Assembly: GCF_963678865.1 (NCBI RefSeq)
Contig: NZ_OY787459.1
Span: 1,020,501-1,084,500, forward strand
Direction of reading: 5' to 3'
Source of the DNA: Maridesulfovibrio sp.
GTDB lineage: Bacteria; Desulfobacterota; Desulfovibrionia; Desulfovibrionales; Desulfovibrionaceae
Length of the DNA: 64,000 nt
Positions 19,310 through 27,876 of the stretch are shown here, in pieces. The notes below the pieces were generated by a model, which did no database searches, had not been told where the DNA came from, and was given only the letters and a program-made list of their open reading frames with translations. Numbering within the stretch: the stretch's first letter is position 1; the number at the start of each line of letters is the position of its first letter. The translations under genes and the position numbers were made by a program.

Positions 19310-20040
19310 TACATACCTCCTTGGGCATTAACGTCGGTATTTATGACTATGATTTCGACCCTGCGGTTATTGCCTTCCACCTTGCCCATATCGCCGGGTA
19401 ATTCGGGAGCTACACCGCCACGACCGCTGACAATTATCCGTACCGGATCGATTGATTTCTGATTGATCAGATACTCAGCCACCTTTGCGGCCCGCCTTGC
19501 GGATAGCTCGAAAACATTTTCCCGGCCTGTTTCGGCAATGTCGGAAGCATCAGTATGACCGATGATATGAATAGCGTGAGTGCTGGTTTTAAGAACCTCA
19601 GCCACTTCGGCAAGATATTGACGGGTCTTGGACTCAAAGACGCTTTGCCCCGGAGCGAAAAAGGCATTACCGCGCATGACAATCTTAAGTTCGCCATTCT
19701 CCTCTTTCATGCTCACCGCACCGTCATCACTGCGGTAAAGCACGTCCTCCGGAGACATGACCACCCTTGCGGAACTGGACATGGCTTCACGGTGAAAAGA
19801 GATCATTTCAATTAGTTCATCCGCAGGGTTCACAGCAACCTGCGAATTGGCATTACCCTCGAAGATGACTTTGATATTCTCCTTGGACTGGCTGTAGATA
19901 AACAGCACCACGAAAAGAACAAACATCACCATCATCAGGTCGGACCATGGAACCGCCCAGCCGTTCATGCCGGAATTATCCGCTTCACCGGAATCAAATT
20001 CCATCAGTTCAAGTTCACATTTAAGATCATCAAATTTCAT
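19309..20040 (-). CDS. motB: MotB-family stator subunit with OmpA domain
   Basis: Peptidoglycan-anchored stator partner. One transmembrane helix contains the ion-binding Asp (WAVPWSDLMMVMFVLFVVLF). The C-terminal OmpA/MotB domain includes HIIGHTDASD and LSARRAAKVAEYL and ends with NNRRVEIIVIN. Start choice: ATG at 20040 has GGAG six bases upstream. Upstream alternatives (ATG 20055, TTG 20097) lack a ribosome site but would keep a longer N-terminus. Co-translated with motA. Confidence 0.85.
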   Translation of the reverse strand: MKFDDLKCELELMEFDSGEADNSGMNGWAVPWSDLMMVMFVLFVVLFIYSQSKENIKVIFEGNANSQVAVNPADELIEMISFHREAMSSSARVVMSPEDVLYRSDDGAVSMKEENGELKIVMRGNAFFAPGQSVFESKTRQYLAEVAEVLKTSTHAIHIIGHTDASDIAETGRENVFELSARRAAKVAEYLINQKSIDPVRIIVSGRGGVAPELPGDMGKVEGNNRRVEIIVINTDVNAQGGM

Positions 20041-20214
20041 AACATGCTCCGTCATCGGAAGGTTCGGGTTAGTCCCGTGATTCTCTTCTGACTTCAAAGC
20101 AAGGGTAATGCCAATCGCTAAAACAATGTATATTACGGGGGCTAAGAAAGATTTTTTTTACTTAAGGAAAAGATAAATAATGAAAAAGTCAAAAACAGGA
20201 CATAAACGGATAAT

Positions 20215-20254
20215 TAGAAAAAAAGGACGTTCCCCGATTACGGGAAACGTCCTT
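20215..20254 (-). terminator. Terminator of the MBL-fold gene
   Basis: AAAGGACGTT-CCC ... GGG-AAACGTCCTTT hairpin followed on the minus strand by a seven-U run, 27 bp past the stop at 20281. Confidence 0.8.
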
Positions 20255-20280
20255 TGAAAATCATATACTTTAAAGATCAG

Positions 20281-21237
20281 CTATAAATCAATGCACAGTC
20301 CGTCCTGAGCCATGATGATGTTCTCAGGCCGGTACTCAGCCAACTGGGAAAATTCTTTTGTATCTTCAAGAAATTTCTGGAGCTGAAAATCATCAAGAAC
20401 CGGTTCCTGATGGAAAAGGCAAAGGGTTTTGACCTTAGCCATACCGGAAAGCTCCACCGCAATGATATTATTGGAATGCCCCCAGTCTTCTTTGATTGAG
20501 TTGGCCTCTGCAAATGAATACTGGGCATCCATAATTAACAGGTCGGCTTCATTAAAAAATTCTACAAACCCTTTATCTGCAAGGGCCGTGGCGCTTTTGT
20601 GTTCACAATCCGTAGAGTAAACAGCCGATTTGCCGCCTTTTTCAAAGCGGTATCCGAATGAACCGCCGGGATGATACTGGGCCTTAATCTCTATACTTAC
20701 TCCGGCCACATCCAGCTTCTGCCCGCTTTTCAAGCGGATAAAATCAAATTCAGCCCCCAGATTATCAAAATGAACCGGAAAACAAGGTTCGCTTTGCTGC
20801 TCCCGCAGGACCTTTTCTATTCCGGGATGGCCGCCATAAAAAGAAATCCTGTTACCGGGAATATAGGCCGGAACAAAGAACGGAAAGCCCTGAACATGAT
20901 CCCAATGCAGATGTGACATGAAAATATGGAAATGAGCTCCGGGAGCACCTTGCCGCTCAGACATGACCCGGTTACCTAAATCACGCAATCCGGTTCCGCA
21001 ATCACATATGATGTAATCATCCCCTTCCCCTTCTACCTGAATACAGGGAGTATTGGTCCCGTATGAACCTCGGACAGAAAAAGGGAGTTCATTATCAATG
21101 AATTCATCAAGATCTGTTGTTGAATCAATTCCTTTTTCAACAGCAATCTCCAGTGCGGCCTTGACTTTGGCTCTAGCCCTTTCGGCATTGAATGTGGCAG
21201 ACAGGGAACCTCGCGCTCCCCAGATGCAAACCCTCAT
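20281..21237 (-). CDS. MBL-fold metallo-hydrolase
   Basis: Metallo-beta-lactamase-fold hydrolase with two metal sites. SHLHWDHVQGFPFF carries HxHxDH, and the later STDCEH and LCLFHQEP segments supply the remaining ligands. It resembles the group that includes cAMP phosphodiesterase-like and PhnP-like enzymes; the substrate cannot be stated. The leading MRVCIWGARGS and the GSYGTNTPCIQVEG segment are typical of this group. A good GGAG site precedes the ATG, and the gene is monocistronic, divergent from maf. Confidence 0.88.
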   Translation of the reverse strand: MRVCIWGARGSLSATFNAERARAKVKAALEIAVEKGIDSTTDLDEFIDNELPFSVRGSYGTNTPCIQVEGEGDDYIICDCGTGLRDLGNRVMSERQGAPGAHFHIFMSHLHWDHVQGFPFFVPAYIPGNRISFYGGHPGIEKVLREQQSEPCFPVHFDNLGAEFDFIRLKSGQKLDVAGVSIEIKAQYHPGGSFGYRFEKGGKSAVYSTDCEHKSATALADKGFVEFFNEADLLIMDAQYSFAEANSIKEDWGHSNNIIAVELSGMAKVKTLCLFHQEPVLDDFQLQKFLEDTKEFSQLAEYRPENIIMAQDGLCIDL

Positions 21238-21395
21238 TAAGCTCTCCTATTCAGTAATTTATTAATTATTACATTTAGAAGCGCAAAAGGGCAACAAAAG
21301 CATACAAAAAATAACTTAAAACCTATGAAGGCCATTCACTTTTAACCATTTTCAAACTATCAAAATATTTTCAGATCAACAAAACAGGAATCATC

Positions 21396-21998
21396 ATGAG
21401 CATATACCGCACAGTCAAACCATTGATACTCGGCTCCGGCTCACCACGCCGCAAGGACCTGCTTCAATCTGCCGGTCTTGAGTTTAAAATCACCCCCGCA
21501 ACCTGTGACGAGCCTGCCCCGCTCCCCGGTCAGGACCCGGAAGATTACGCAATCAAAATGGCCGAATTAAAAGCAGAAAACGTAGCCGCTAGCAACAAGG
21601 GAGCGTATATACTCGGCTCGGACACTATTGTTGTTCGTGACATGGAAATCCTAGGTAAACCCAAGCATCGCGAAGAAGCATATCAGATGGTTAAGTCCCT
21701 ATGCGGACGCAAACATAAAGTTATCAGTGGATGTGCCCTTATCTCGCCAGACGGGGAAAGAATAAGCTACGCCGTATCTACGGAAGTTGAATTCATCGAA
21801 TTCAATGACCCTGCAGTACGGTCCTACGCCGCCACCGGAGAACCGGACGACAAAGCCGGAGCCTACGCTATTCAGGGGCAGGGAGCCTTTCTAGTCAAAG
21901 GAATCTGCGGATCATACACCAACGTGGTCGGATTACCCTTGGCGAAAGTGCTAGAAACCTTAGTATCTTACGGAGTTATCGTTCCGGGAGATGGGTAA
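21396..21998 (+). CDS. maf: Maf-family nucleoside triphosphate pyrophosphatase
   Basis: Hydrolyses non-canonical or modified NTPs such as dTTP, UTP or m5UTP to the monophosphate. The opening LILGSGSPRRKDLLQSAGLEF is the Maf signature. GSDTIVVRDMEILGKPKHREEAYQM includes the catalytic Asp, and GEPDDKAGAYAIQGQGAFLV the conserved C-terminal motif. Length (200) is standard. It is the last clearly core gene before the accessory-looking stretch beginning near 22 kb. Confidence 0.93.
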   Translation: MSIYRTVKPLILGSGSPRRKDLLQSAGLEFKITPATCDEPAPLPGQDPEDYAIKMAELKAENVAASNKGAYILGSDTIVVRDMEILGKPKHREEAYQMVKSLCGRKHKVISGCALISPDGERISYAVSTEVEFIEFNDPAVRSYAATGEPDDKAGAYAIQGQGAFLVKGICGSYTNVVGLPLAKVLETLVSYGVIVPGDG

Positions 21999-22053
21999 AA
22001 AATCGTACATTCGGGGTGGTTTACTTGGGTGGTTCCCACGGGATTCCCACAGT

Positions 22054-23328
22054 TTATAAATAACTTTCTATTTGAGCCTTTTGCCCAATATTTAAGGAAA
22101 CTGAGGTCTTAGAGTTAGCGTAAGTAATTAATTCCTTTTCTGCCAATGCTTCAAGCGAACTATCAAAGGTTAATACATTATTACAGAAATGATTCTTGAG
22201 TGTGGGTATTGTAATTATCTTACTCCCCCAATGCTTTCTCCTACTTAAGACTAAAAGAATTCTTCTAGCCCCGGTATCAATATCCATTTTACTTGAAAAA
22301 CCTAGAACAGATTCACTTAAATTTTCTAAAATATTGTCGCCGTGGGTTATTCCGAAATAGTGACTGTGAGTTTGTCTTATCGTTGCAACACTTGATGATC
22401 CTATCAACACAACTTCAAACCCTTCTCCTTGATTGTACTGACTTTCAGCCTTAACGTACGTATTTACAGCTTCATCAATGTCCCTTCCCACATCGGACCA
22501 ATCTATAAACGATCCTGAATTCCAATCAAAAATCATTAACCAATTTTTGAACCCAACGCCTCTTGATTTCTCACGAGATGCCATTGTTTTCAAAATATCA
22601 TCATGTATAAAACTATCAAAAATTCTTTTATTATCTGAAGACTGTATTATTTCTTCTGCTTTTTTTCTAAATTCTTCTAAACCAATCTGCATACTTGATG
22701 TAATATCGCGCCCAGATTCTATCTCATAAAAAGCGGAAGACAACTGCTGAAAATAATATATAACCTCAGGGTCTCCTTTCTGCTCTTTAAGAGTAAATCC
22801 ATACACAACGGAAGTACGTTCAATCAACTCAGACCAGTAGTGCTGAATCCTACTTCTAATCTGAAGTTCAATAAATACACCGTCAAGAGACAGAATCACA
22901 TGTAAAGCGCGGTACCCCGTTGTATCTCTACCTTTTTCTCGATAATCCTTTACCCTAATTACTGATATTTTATCTTGCTTTCTTAATTCATCACGAAGAT
23001 ATGAATATATTTTTTCAACCTGATCATTATCTTCTACAACTATTCTCGCTCCACCAATATCTTGCAACTGTGTCAAGCGGACATGTAACCTTTGTAACTT
23101 ACTGATTATCTGTGGTTTTCGTTTTAATCGCTGTGCAATATAGAACTCACATTCATAATCCGCTAGCCATCTCTGTAAGTCCATTGAAATTTCAGTTAAT
23201 GGCCCTAAATGTCTTTTGCGATATTCATCAAAAATATCTTCTAGCGCTATATAATCAACTTCATCTTTATAAACGTCCTTCGATAGAGCCAAGCCGGACT
23301 TATCAATTTTTGTCTTAGATATCTTCAT
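22054..23328 (-). CDS. RelA/SpoT-domain nucleotide pyrophosphokinase (toxSAS-like)
   Basis: Stand-alone synthetase-only protein without the hydrolase, TGS or ACT domains of Rel. The synthetase spans about residues 35-180: RLKRKPQIISKL (68-79), DIGGAR (90-95), KDY (127-129), GYRALH (138-143) and ELQIRS (154-159), so the expected catalytic residues are intact. The wording RLKR..II.KL ... LQDIGGAR resembles toxic small alarmone synthetases more than housekeeping RelQ. A C-terminal region (about 260-424) with VVLIGSSSVATIRQTHSHYF recalls the tail of related RelA/SpoT-domain proteins. No antitoxin gene adjoins it. Product may be (pp)pGpp, (pp)pApp or pyrophosphorylated tRNA; this is unproven. Its AT content is higher than that of neighbouring core genes. 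Confidence 0.82.
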   Translation of the reverse strand: MKISKTKIDKSGLALSKDVYKDEVDYIALEDIFDEYRKRHLGPLTEISMDLQRWLADYECEFYIAQRLKRKPQIISKLQRLHVRLTQLQDIGGARIVVEDNDQVEKIYSYLRDELRKQDKISVIRVKDYREKGRDTTGYRALHVILSLDGVFIELQIRSRIQHYWSELIERTSVVYGFTLKEQKGDPEVIYYFQQLSSAFYEIESGRDITSSMQIGLEEFRKKAEEIIQSSDNKRIFDSFIHDDILKTMASREKSRGVGFKNWLMIFDWNSGSFIDWSDVGRDIDEAVNTYVKAESQYNQGEGFEVVLIGSSSVATIRQTHSHYFGITHGDNILENLSESVLGFSSKMDIDTGARRILLVLSRRKHWGSKIITIPTLKNHFCNNVLTFDSSLEALAEKELITYANSKTSVSLNIGQKAQIESYL

Positions 23329-23506
23329 AGCTTACTGTGTGGTAATTATGCGTTACACTACTTTTAAAGAATTTACTAAGTATTGCCCTATTTACATAAA
23401 ATGTAAACCAACATTTTATTATCAAGATCACACCACACCCTCGTGGCCAACCCCCCACCCCACAGGATACCCTCCAAATTTTACCACCCAAATTTGAAGG
23501 AGAATC

Positions 23507-23671
23507 ATGATGGCAATCCATTGCGATCCACTGTTTAAGATGATCTATTCGTATACCCGGAAACAGGCGTTGGAGAACGGCAACCTTATCGATGTAACCG
23601 AACAGGCCATGGATAAAAAACTTCAAATTCAGCTTGCCAACACCATTACGTGGTCTTATTCATATGAGTAG
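23507..23671 (+). pseudogene. Truncated DUF6573-family protein
   Basis: A 54-residue frame with a good AAGGAG site and ATG ATG start. Residues 11-35 read MIYSYTRKQALENGNLIDVTEQA, matching from memory the (I)YAYTRAQAxxDGVLVDVTxxA opening of DUF6573 proteins, which are common on plasmids and integrative elements. Relatives run to about 100 residues; here the frame stops after TITWSYSYE. It is therefore probably a 3'-truncated relic of a mobile element, although a short functional variant is possible. Confidence 0.6.
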
Positions 23672-23702
23672 GATTAAATCCTACACATCACTGGAGGACA
23701 AT

Positions 23703-23966
23703 ATGAGATCAACAAAACAGATGAGCATTACGCTGCCCCATGAAATGGCTCAGTTGGTAAAAGATAAAGTTGCCAAAGGCGAATATGCATCTGAAAGCGA
23801 AGTCATTCGCGATGGACTAAGGGCTTTGCTGGCACGCGACCGTGCAGTTGATGAGTGGCTCAGAGAACAGGTGGCACCAGTTTACGATGCTATGCAGGAA
23901 GATAAATCCCATGGCAAAAGCCTTGATCAGGTTCGGGCCAAATTATCTGAAGAACATGAAGCGTAG
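23703..23966 (+). CDS. parD: ParD-family antitoxin
   Basis: Type II antitoxin: an N-terminal ribbon-helix-helix (MSITLPHEMAQLVKDKV, then YASESEVIRDGLRALLARD) that binds its own promoter, and a C-terminal tail that would wrap ParE. I set the start at 23703 because GGAGG precedes it; a longer frame from 23634 overlaps the upstream relic and looks spurious. The adjacent ParE gene is broken, so this is an antitoxin without a working cognate toxin. Confidence 0.88.
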   Translation: MRSTKQMSITLPHEMAQLVKDKVAKGEYASESEVIRDGLRALLARDRAVDEWLREQVAPVYDAMQEDKSHGKSLDQVRAKLSEEHEA

Positions 23967-23980
23967 GTCATAAAATTTAG

Positions 23981-24223
23981 ATGTCCTACCCAGTAATTTT
24001 CTCACCGGAAGCAGAAGAGCAGCTTGTCAAATTATACAGATATGTTGCCAAAGCAGTATCCTCCGAAACGGCATAAGGATTTACAGATGCCATTATCAAC
24101 CATTGCGAAGAGTTAAAATCTTTTCCGCAACGAGGAACATTACGTGAAGACATCCGCCCCGGCCTGAGAATTACCCATTTCAAAAAACGTACAATTATAT
24201 GGGAAGTGGGATCGTCCATATAG
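23981..24223 (+). pseudogene. parE: ParE toxin pseudogene
   Basis: Begins 14 bp after parD as MSYPVIFSPEAEEQLVKLYR, a ParE/RelE start. The frame meets TAA at 24074-24076, then continues GFTDAIINHCEELKSFPQRG and RPGLRITHFKKRT, unmistakable ParE sequence. The frame finally stops at 24221. The expected distal IVHIEG-like strand is visible only in another frame at about 24211, so a frameshift and 3' loss accompany the nonsense codon. The toxin should be inactive unless a reader error or suppression intervenes. Confidence 0.85.
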
Positions 24224-24280
24224 AAACGAAGCTATAGCTGGAACGCCCCAGTAAAAAACTAAACACTAGCAGGAGGCATA

Positions 24281-24694
24281 ATGAAATATACAGGGACATG
24301 CCTATGCGGCAAGGTCGCCTTTGAGGTGGAAGGAGATTTTGATAATTTTTTCCTTTGTCATTGCGAACGATGCCGTAAAGACACCGGATCCTCCCATGCC
24401 GCGAATTTGTTTTCCTCCACGGCCAAGTTGAGATGGCTTGCCGGGGAAGAGGAAGTAAGGACATTCAACTTCAATTCAACTGGGCATATCAAGAGTTTTT
24501 GCAGCACTTGCGGCTCGGCTCTTCCTAATATCCAAATGAATGGCACCCTTCTTGTCGTTCCAGCGGGCAGCCTAGACAGTGACATACCTGTTAGAGCGGA
24601 TGGTCACATATTTATCGCAAATAAAGCCAATTGGGACTTTGAACTGGAAAGTTTGCCCATGTTCGACCTGCTTCCCGGAGAAAATGAAGGTTAA
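24281..24694 (+). CDS. GFA/CENP-V domain zinc protein
   Basis: Small GFA-family protein (137 aa), a fold shared by glutathione-dependent formaldehyde-activating enzyme and CENP-V. Zinc ligands are visible as TCLCGKV, CHCERCRKDTG and FCSTCGSAL. Such genes are widespread in accessory regions; the reaction in this organism is unknown. GGAGG precedes the start. After it, a 23-codon frame at about 24709-24777 looks like a random or residual stretch. Confidence 0.88.
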   Translation: MKYTGTCLCGKVAFEVEGDFDNFFLCHCERCRKDTGSSHAANLFSSTAKLRWLAGEEEVRTFNFNSTGHIKSFCSTCGSALPNIQMNGTLLVVPAGSLDSDIPVRADGHIFIANKANWDFELESLPMFDLLPGENEG

Positions 24695-24808
24695 CGAGAG
24701 GATAACATGCTTGATAATAAGGCATCGGCTATCGAAGAAATGGGCTTTTTAGTCGACTTGCCGCTCGCAAGGATGTAGACCGACACTCCCTCACAGGTCC
24801 CCACACAC

Positions 24809-24845
24809 TTTTGGCTTAGCCATTAAAAAATGGCTAAAGCCAAAA
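24809..24845. terminator. Hairpin between convergent GFA and ZIP genes
   Basis: TTTTGGCTTAGCCATT pairs with AATGGCTAAAGCCAAAA (one bulge) across a 4-nt A loop. It lies between convergent genes, as a bidirectional terminator would, but lacks a long U-run. Confidence 0.5.
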
Positions 24846-24902
24846 TTCTCCATTCCATGAATAGTGCGTCAAACCACCTAGTGGACAGGCAAGGCGAGCC
24901 AT

Positions 24903-25712
24903 CTAGCCCAGTGCAACATCAAGAGTCATCATCACCGCGAACCCGAGAATACACCCCATAGTCGCTTGGTCCCCGTAACCGGAAGCCTGTGATTCCGGCA
25001 CAACTTCCTCCACAACAACAAAAATCATTGCTCCGGCGGCAAAAGCCAACGCATAAGGCAGAATGGGCCTAGCTATAATGACTGCCGCCGCACCGATAAC
25101 CCCGGCTATGGGCTCCACAAGCCCTGAAGCCTGCCCGTAAAAAAAACTCTTCGCCCGCGAAAAACCGATCCGGCGCAGAGGAACTGAAACCGCAGTTCCC
25201 TCCGGGAAATTCTGGATTCCTATACCCATGGCAAGAGCAATAGCTCCGCCGATGGATGCCGAATCATATCCCGCCCCAACAGCTCCGAAGGCCACACCAA
25301 CAGCCAGCCCTTCCGGAATGTTATGCAAAGTGATGGCGAGAACCAGCAGGATAGAGCTATTCCAGTTGGTCTCAATACCTTCCGCCTCCGAACGTGGGGC
25401 GTTGATGTGCAGGTGCGGTAAAAATTTATCCACCAGTCGCAAAAACACTGCACCCATGATAAAGCCAACCGCAGCCGGCACGAACTTGAACGGCCCCATA
25501 TGCTCACTCATTTCAATAGCCGGAGCAAGTAGCGACCAGTAACTGGCAGCAATCATCACCCCGGCGGCAAAACCGAGCATGATGTCTAATGTACGTTTAC
25601 TGATATCCTTACCGATGAAGACCACCGCTGCGCCTAGAGCGGTTAGTCCCCATGTAAATAAAGTAGCTATCAAAGCCTGCATAACCGGCGACAGGGCCAT
25701 AAAATAATCCAC
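24903..25712 (-). CDS. ZIP-family metal transporter
   Basis: Inner-membrane importer of divalent metals such as zinc (ZupT-like). About eight helices are visible. The two metal-binding helices read LAITLHNIPEGLAVGVAFG and GIGIQNFPEGTAVSVPL, the HN..PEG and Q/HN.PEG motifs of the family. GTG at 25712 has GGAGG six bases upstream and is preferred over a TTG two codons earlier. The N-terminal cytoplasmic loop is short and lacks the usual His-rich stretch. Confidence 0.9.
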   Translation of the reverse strand: MDYFMALSPVMQALIATLFTWGLTALGAAVVFIGKDISKRTLDIMLGFAAGVMIAASYWSLLAPAIEMSEHMGPFKFVPAAVGFIMGAVFLRLVDKFLPHLHINAPRSEAEGIETNWNSSILLVLAITLHNIPEGLAVGVAFGAVGAGYDSASIGGAIALAMGIGIQNFPEGTAVSVPLRRIGFSRAKSFFYGQASGLVEPIAGVIGAAAVIIARPILPYALAFAAGAMIFVVVEEVVPESQASGYGDQATMGCILGFAVMMTLDVALG

Positions 25713-26022
25713 GTTCAACCTCCTGACCTGCGGGGAATTTTAAAAACAGAGTAGCAAGATTAATAATACTATGCCTTAATTTCGCATCAAGCAAAATAGG
25801 CTAAACCATGGTATCAGCAGGATCAACTCCCCTAAAATAAATTAACACGATAATTACAATAGTTACTGAGTTAATTTTGGATCAACGCCGTCGAATTGAC
25901 CATTGCGAGGGTTATTGAGACACTGGTTCTCAGTATGAAGTTTTTCAGGTGGACATCCTTCCCTTAATTTAATGCATGATTATATTGAAACGACCTCAAA
26001 CACATAGATCAGGAGCACTAGC
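25713..26022. other. Divergent intergenic region, nothing recognised
   Basis: A 310-bp AT-rich gap between the divergent ZIP and LysE-type genes. It must hold both promoters, but I saw no clear operator, riboswitch or small ORF. Confidence 0.3.
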
Positions 26023-26637
26023 ATGATAAGTCTTGAATTCCTACTGACGGCATTGGTTGTTGTACTCGTGCCGGGGACAGGTGTAATTTACACAGTCTCA
26101 AGCGGTCTTTTTCTTGGGAAAAAAGCAAGCTTAGCTGCCGCAGCCGGCTGCACTGCCGGTATCATTCCTCACTTGGTCGCATCCATTCTTGGCTTATCAG
26201 CCGTCCTCCACGTAAGCGCAATAGGCTTTCAAATAGTTAAATATGCCGGAGCAGCCTATCTTCTTTATCTGGCATGGGCGACATGGCAAGAAAAAGGGAC
26301 CCTGAAATTCAATGAATCAAATGGAAATCAACGCCTGCTCCAAATTGCCAAACGCGGGTTCCTGATCAATATACTTAACCCGAAACTTTCAATTTTCTTT
26401 CTTGCTTTCCTACCCCTATTTGTACCGGAAAACGCTGTATCCCCAACTCTAAACCTGATCATATTGAGTCTGATTTTTATGCTCATGACGCTTATAGTGT
26501 TCGTTCTTTATGGACTATCTGCCACCAGTGTGCGCAAATATGTAACTCGATCTCCCAATATTATCAGCTGGATGCAACGCTCTTTCGCTATTGTATTCGC
26601 TACTATCGGACTCAAGCTTGCGATGACCGAACAGTAA
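26023..26637 (+). CDS. LysE/RhtB-family amino-acid exporter
   Basis: Inner-membrane efflux protein of about six helices, 204 residues. VVVLVPGTGVIYTVSSGLFLG is the N-terminal family motif (VPGPN/G...), and GCTAGIIPHLVASILGLSA follows. It would export amino acids or derivatives such as homoserine lactones; the substrate is not deducible. A CAGGAG site precedes the ATG. Confidence 0.9.
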   Translation: MISLEFLLTALVVVLVPGTGVIYTVSSGLFLGKKASLAAAAGCTAGIIPHLVASILGLSAVLHVSAIGFQIVKYAGAAYLLYLAWATWQEKGTLKFNESNGNQRLLQIAKRGFLINILNPKLSIFFLAFLPLFVPENAVSPTLNLIILSLIFMLMTLIVFVLYGLSATSVRKYVTRSPNIISWMQRSFAIVFATIGLKLAMTEQ

Positions 26638-26705
26638 ATTTGACTTCACAACCGCCCACTCAATACACCTCGGTTATAAAATACAACTAAACAAGAGGAA
26701 AACCA

Positions 26706-27128
26706 ATGAGCATTGAAATAAAATATAGCTGTAATGGAATAGATTGGAATCACTTAGCCGGCATACTCAAAAAAGTTGGGATGGCCCACTATACTCCTGA
26801 AATTCACGCAAAGGCCTTCCAAGCCAGCCATACGACTGTTTTTATATTCGATAATGACAAAATGATTGGGTTTGGCAGAGCTATCTCAGATGGAGCATAT
26901 CAGGCTGCCATATACGATTGCGCTGTTCTTCCTGAGTATCAGGGGCAGAAGATTGGCTCGCTTATAATGGAGCACATTCTAAAGCAACTTGAAGGTTGTA
27001 ATGTTCTTCTTTATGCAGCCCCGGGGAAAGAAGGATTTTACGAGAAACAAGGATTCAGACGAATGAAGACGGGTATGGCAAAATTTGTCACAGAAGAAAG
27101 TATGCGCGAGAAAGGCTTTATTGAATAA
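26706..27128 (+). CDS. GNAT-family N-acetyltransferase
   Basis: A 140-residue single-domain acetyltransferase. IYDCAVLPEYQGQKIGSLIMEHIL at about 72-95 is the acetyl-CoA-binding motif A, and APGKEGFYEKQGFRRM is motif B. The substrate is unknown. It has a clear AGAGG site and lies 68 bp after the LysE-type gene; co-transcription is possible. Confidence 0.9.
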   Translation: MSIEIKYSCNGIDWNHLAGILKKVGMAHYTPEIHAKAFQASHTTVFIFDNDKMIGFGRAISDGAYQAAIYDCAVLPEYQGQKIGSLIMEHILKQLEGCNVLLYAAPGKEGFYEKQGFRRMKTGMAKFVTEESMREKGFIE

Positions 27129-27196
27129 ATCACCACACCCTTGTGTACAGGACCAAAATTTGGATCTTCTGGATAAGCAAAAGGACATCTCACATA

Positions 27197-27799
27197 TCAA
27201 GAAGAAATAATTTCTATATCCGGTAAATTTTCATACACGGCATCATAAGTATTATACTTTTCCAACACTTGAACGACAAGAGGATGAGGCTCAGGCCAGA
27301 TTTCAGGTAAAACGGCTTCTTCTTTTAATAACGTTGTAAAAGCCAGTTGTTCAATCGGAGGATTAAATTGTGCGTCAACACCTGCTTTATTCCCCCGAGG
27401 ATCTATTCTATACCAACCATACTTATTTAAATGCACTGCAACAAAACCATGCAGACAAAACGGTGCTCCACCACCCGCAAGACTCAAACGCTGATAGCAA
27501 AGCCCAGCTGGAATTTCAGAAGCTCTGAGGAGAGCAACCAAAAGATGACTCTTGGCAAAGCAATAACCCGTTCTATGCCGGAGGACATCCGAAGCCTTAC
27601 ATGTTACCGGGTTCATTTTATAATCAGCACTGTGTTTGATGTTATCACGAACCCACTCGAAACATTTTTTTGCAACATATTCGTCTTCCAAACCTGATAA
27701 CTCAAGTGACTCCAAAAGGCGTAACACCCCACTGTCACTATAATCAATATACTTTGAGCATTTCAAATACTGCTTCATCATTTTCAAATCCATATTCAT
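27197..27799 (-). CDS. Transglutaminase-like cysteine protein
   Basis: A 200-residue cytoplasmic protein with the transglutaminase/papain-like triad: Cys in RTGYCFAKSHLLVALLRASE, His in FCLHGFVAVHL and Asp in YRIDPRGN. Family members are proteases, peptide N-glycanases or amide hydrolases; the short form without extra domains is common in bacteria and uncharacterised. CAGGGTGT precedes the start. Confidence 0.87.
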   Translation of the reverse strand: MNMDLKMMKQYLKCSKYIDYSDSGVLRLLESLELSGLEDEYVAKKCFEWVRDNIKHSADYKMNPVTCKASDVLRHRTGYCFAKSHLLVALLRASEIPAGLCYQRLSLAGGGAPFCLHGFVAVHLNKYGWYRIDPRGNKAGVDAQFNPPIEQLAFTTLLKEEAVLPEIWPEPHPLVVQVLEKYNTYDAVYENLPDIEIISS

Positions 27800-27876
27800 A
27801 CACCCTGAAATGAAAAATTAAATCACGTTACTCAAATATTCTGCACAGAATTAGGCAAATAAGCACAAAAAACAGA

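Noticed and set aside
18440..20040. MotA/MotB pair as ZorA/ZorB of a Zorya defence system
   Set aside because: ZorA has a very long cytoplasmic tail and Zorya carries zorC/D or zorE; here both proteins have ordinary stator length and neighbours are metabolic.
23315..23626. 103-residue minus-strand frame as an antitoxin for the RelA/SpoT protein
   Set aside because: It runs antisense to the DUF6573 relic, has no ribosome site and an implausible Cys/Trp-rich composition.
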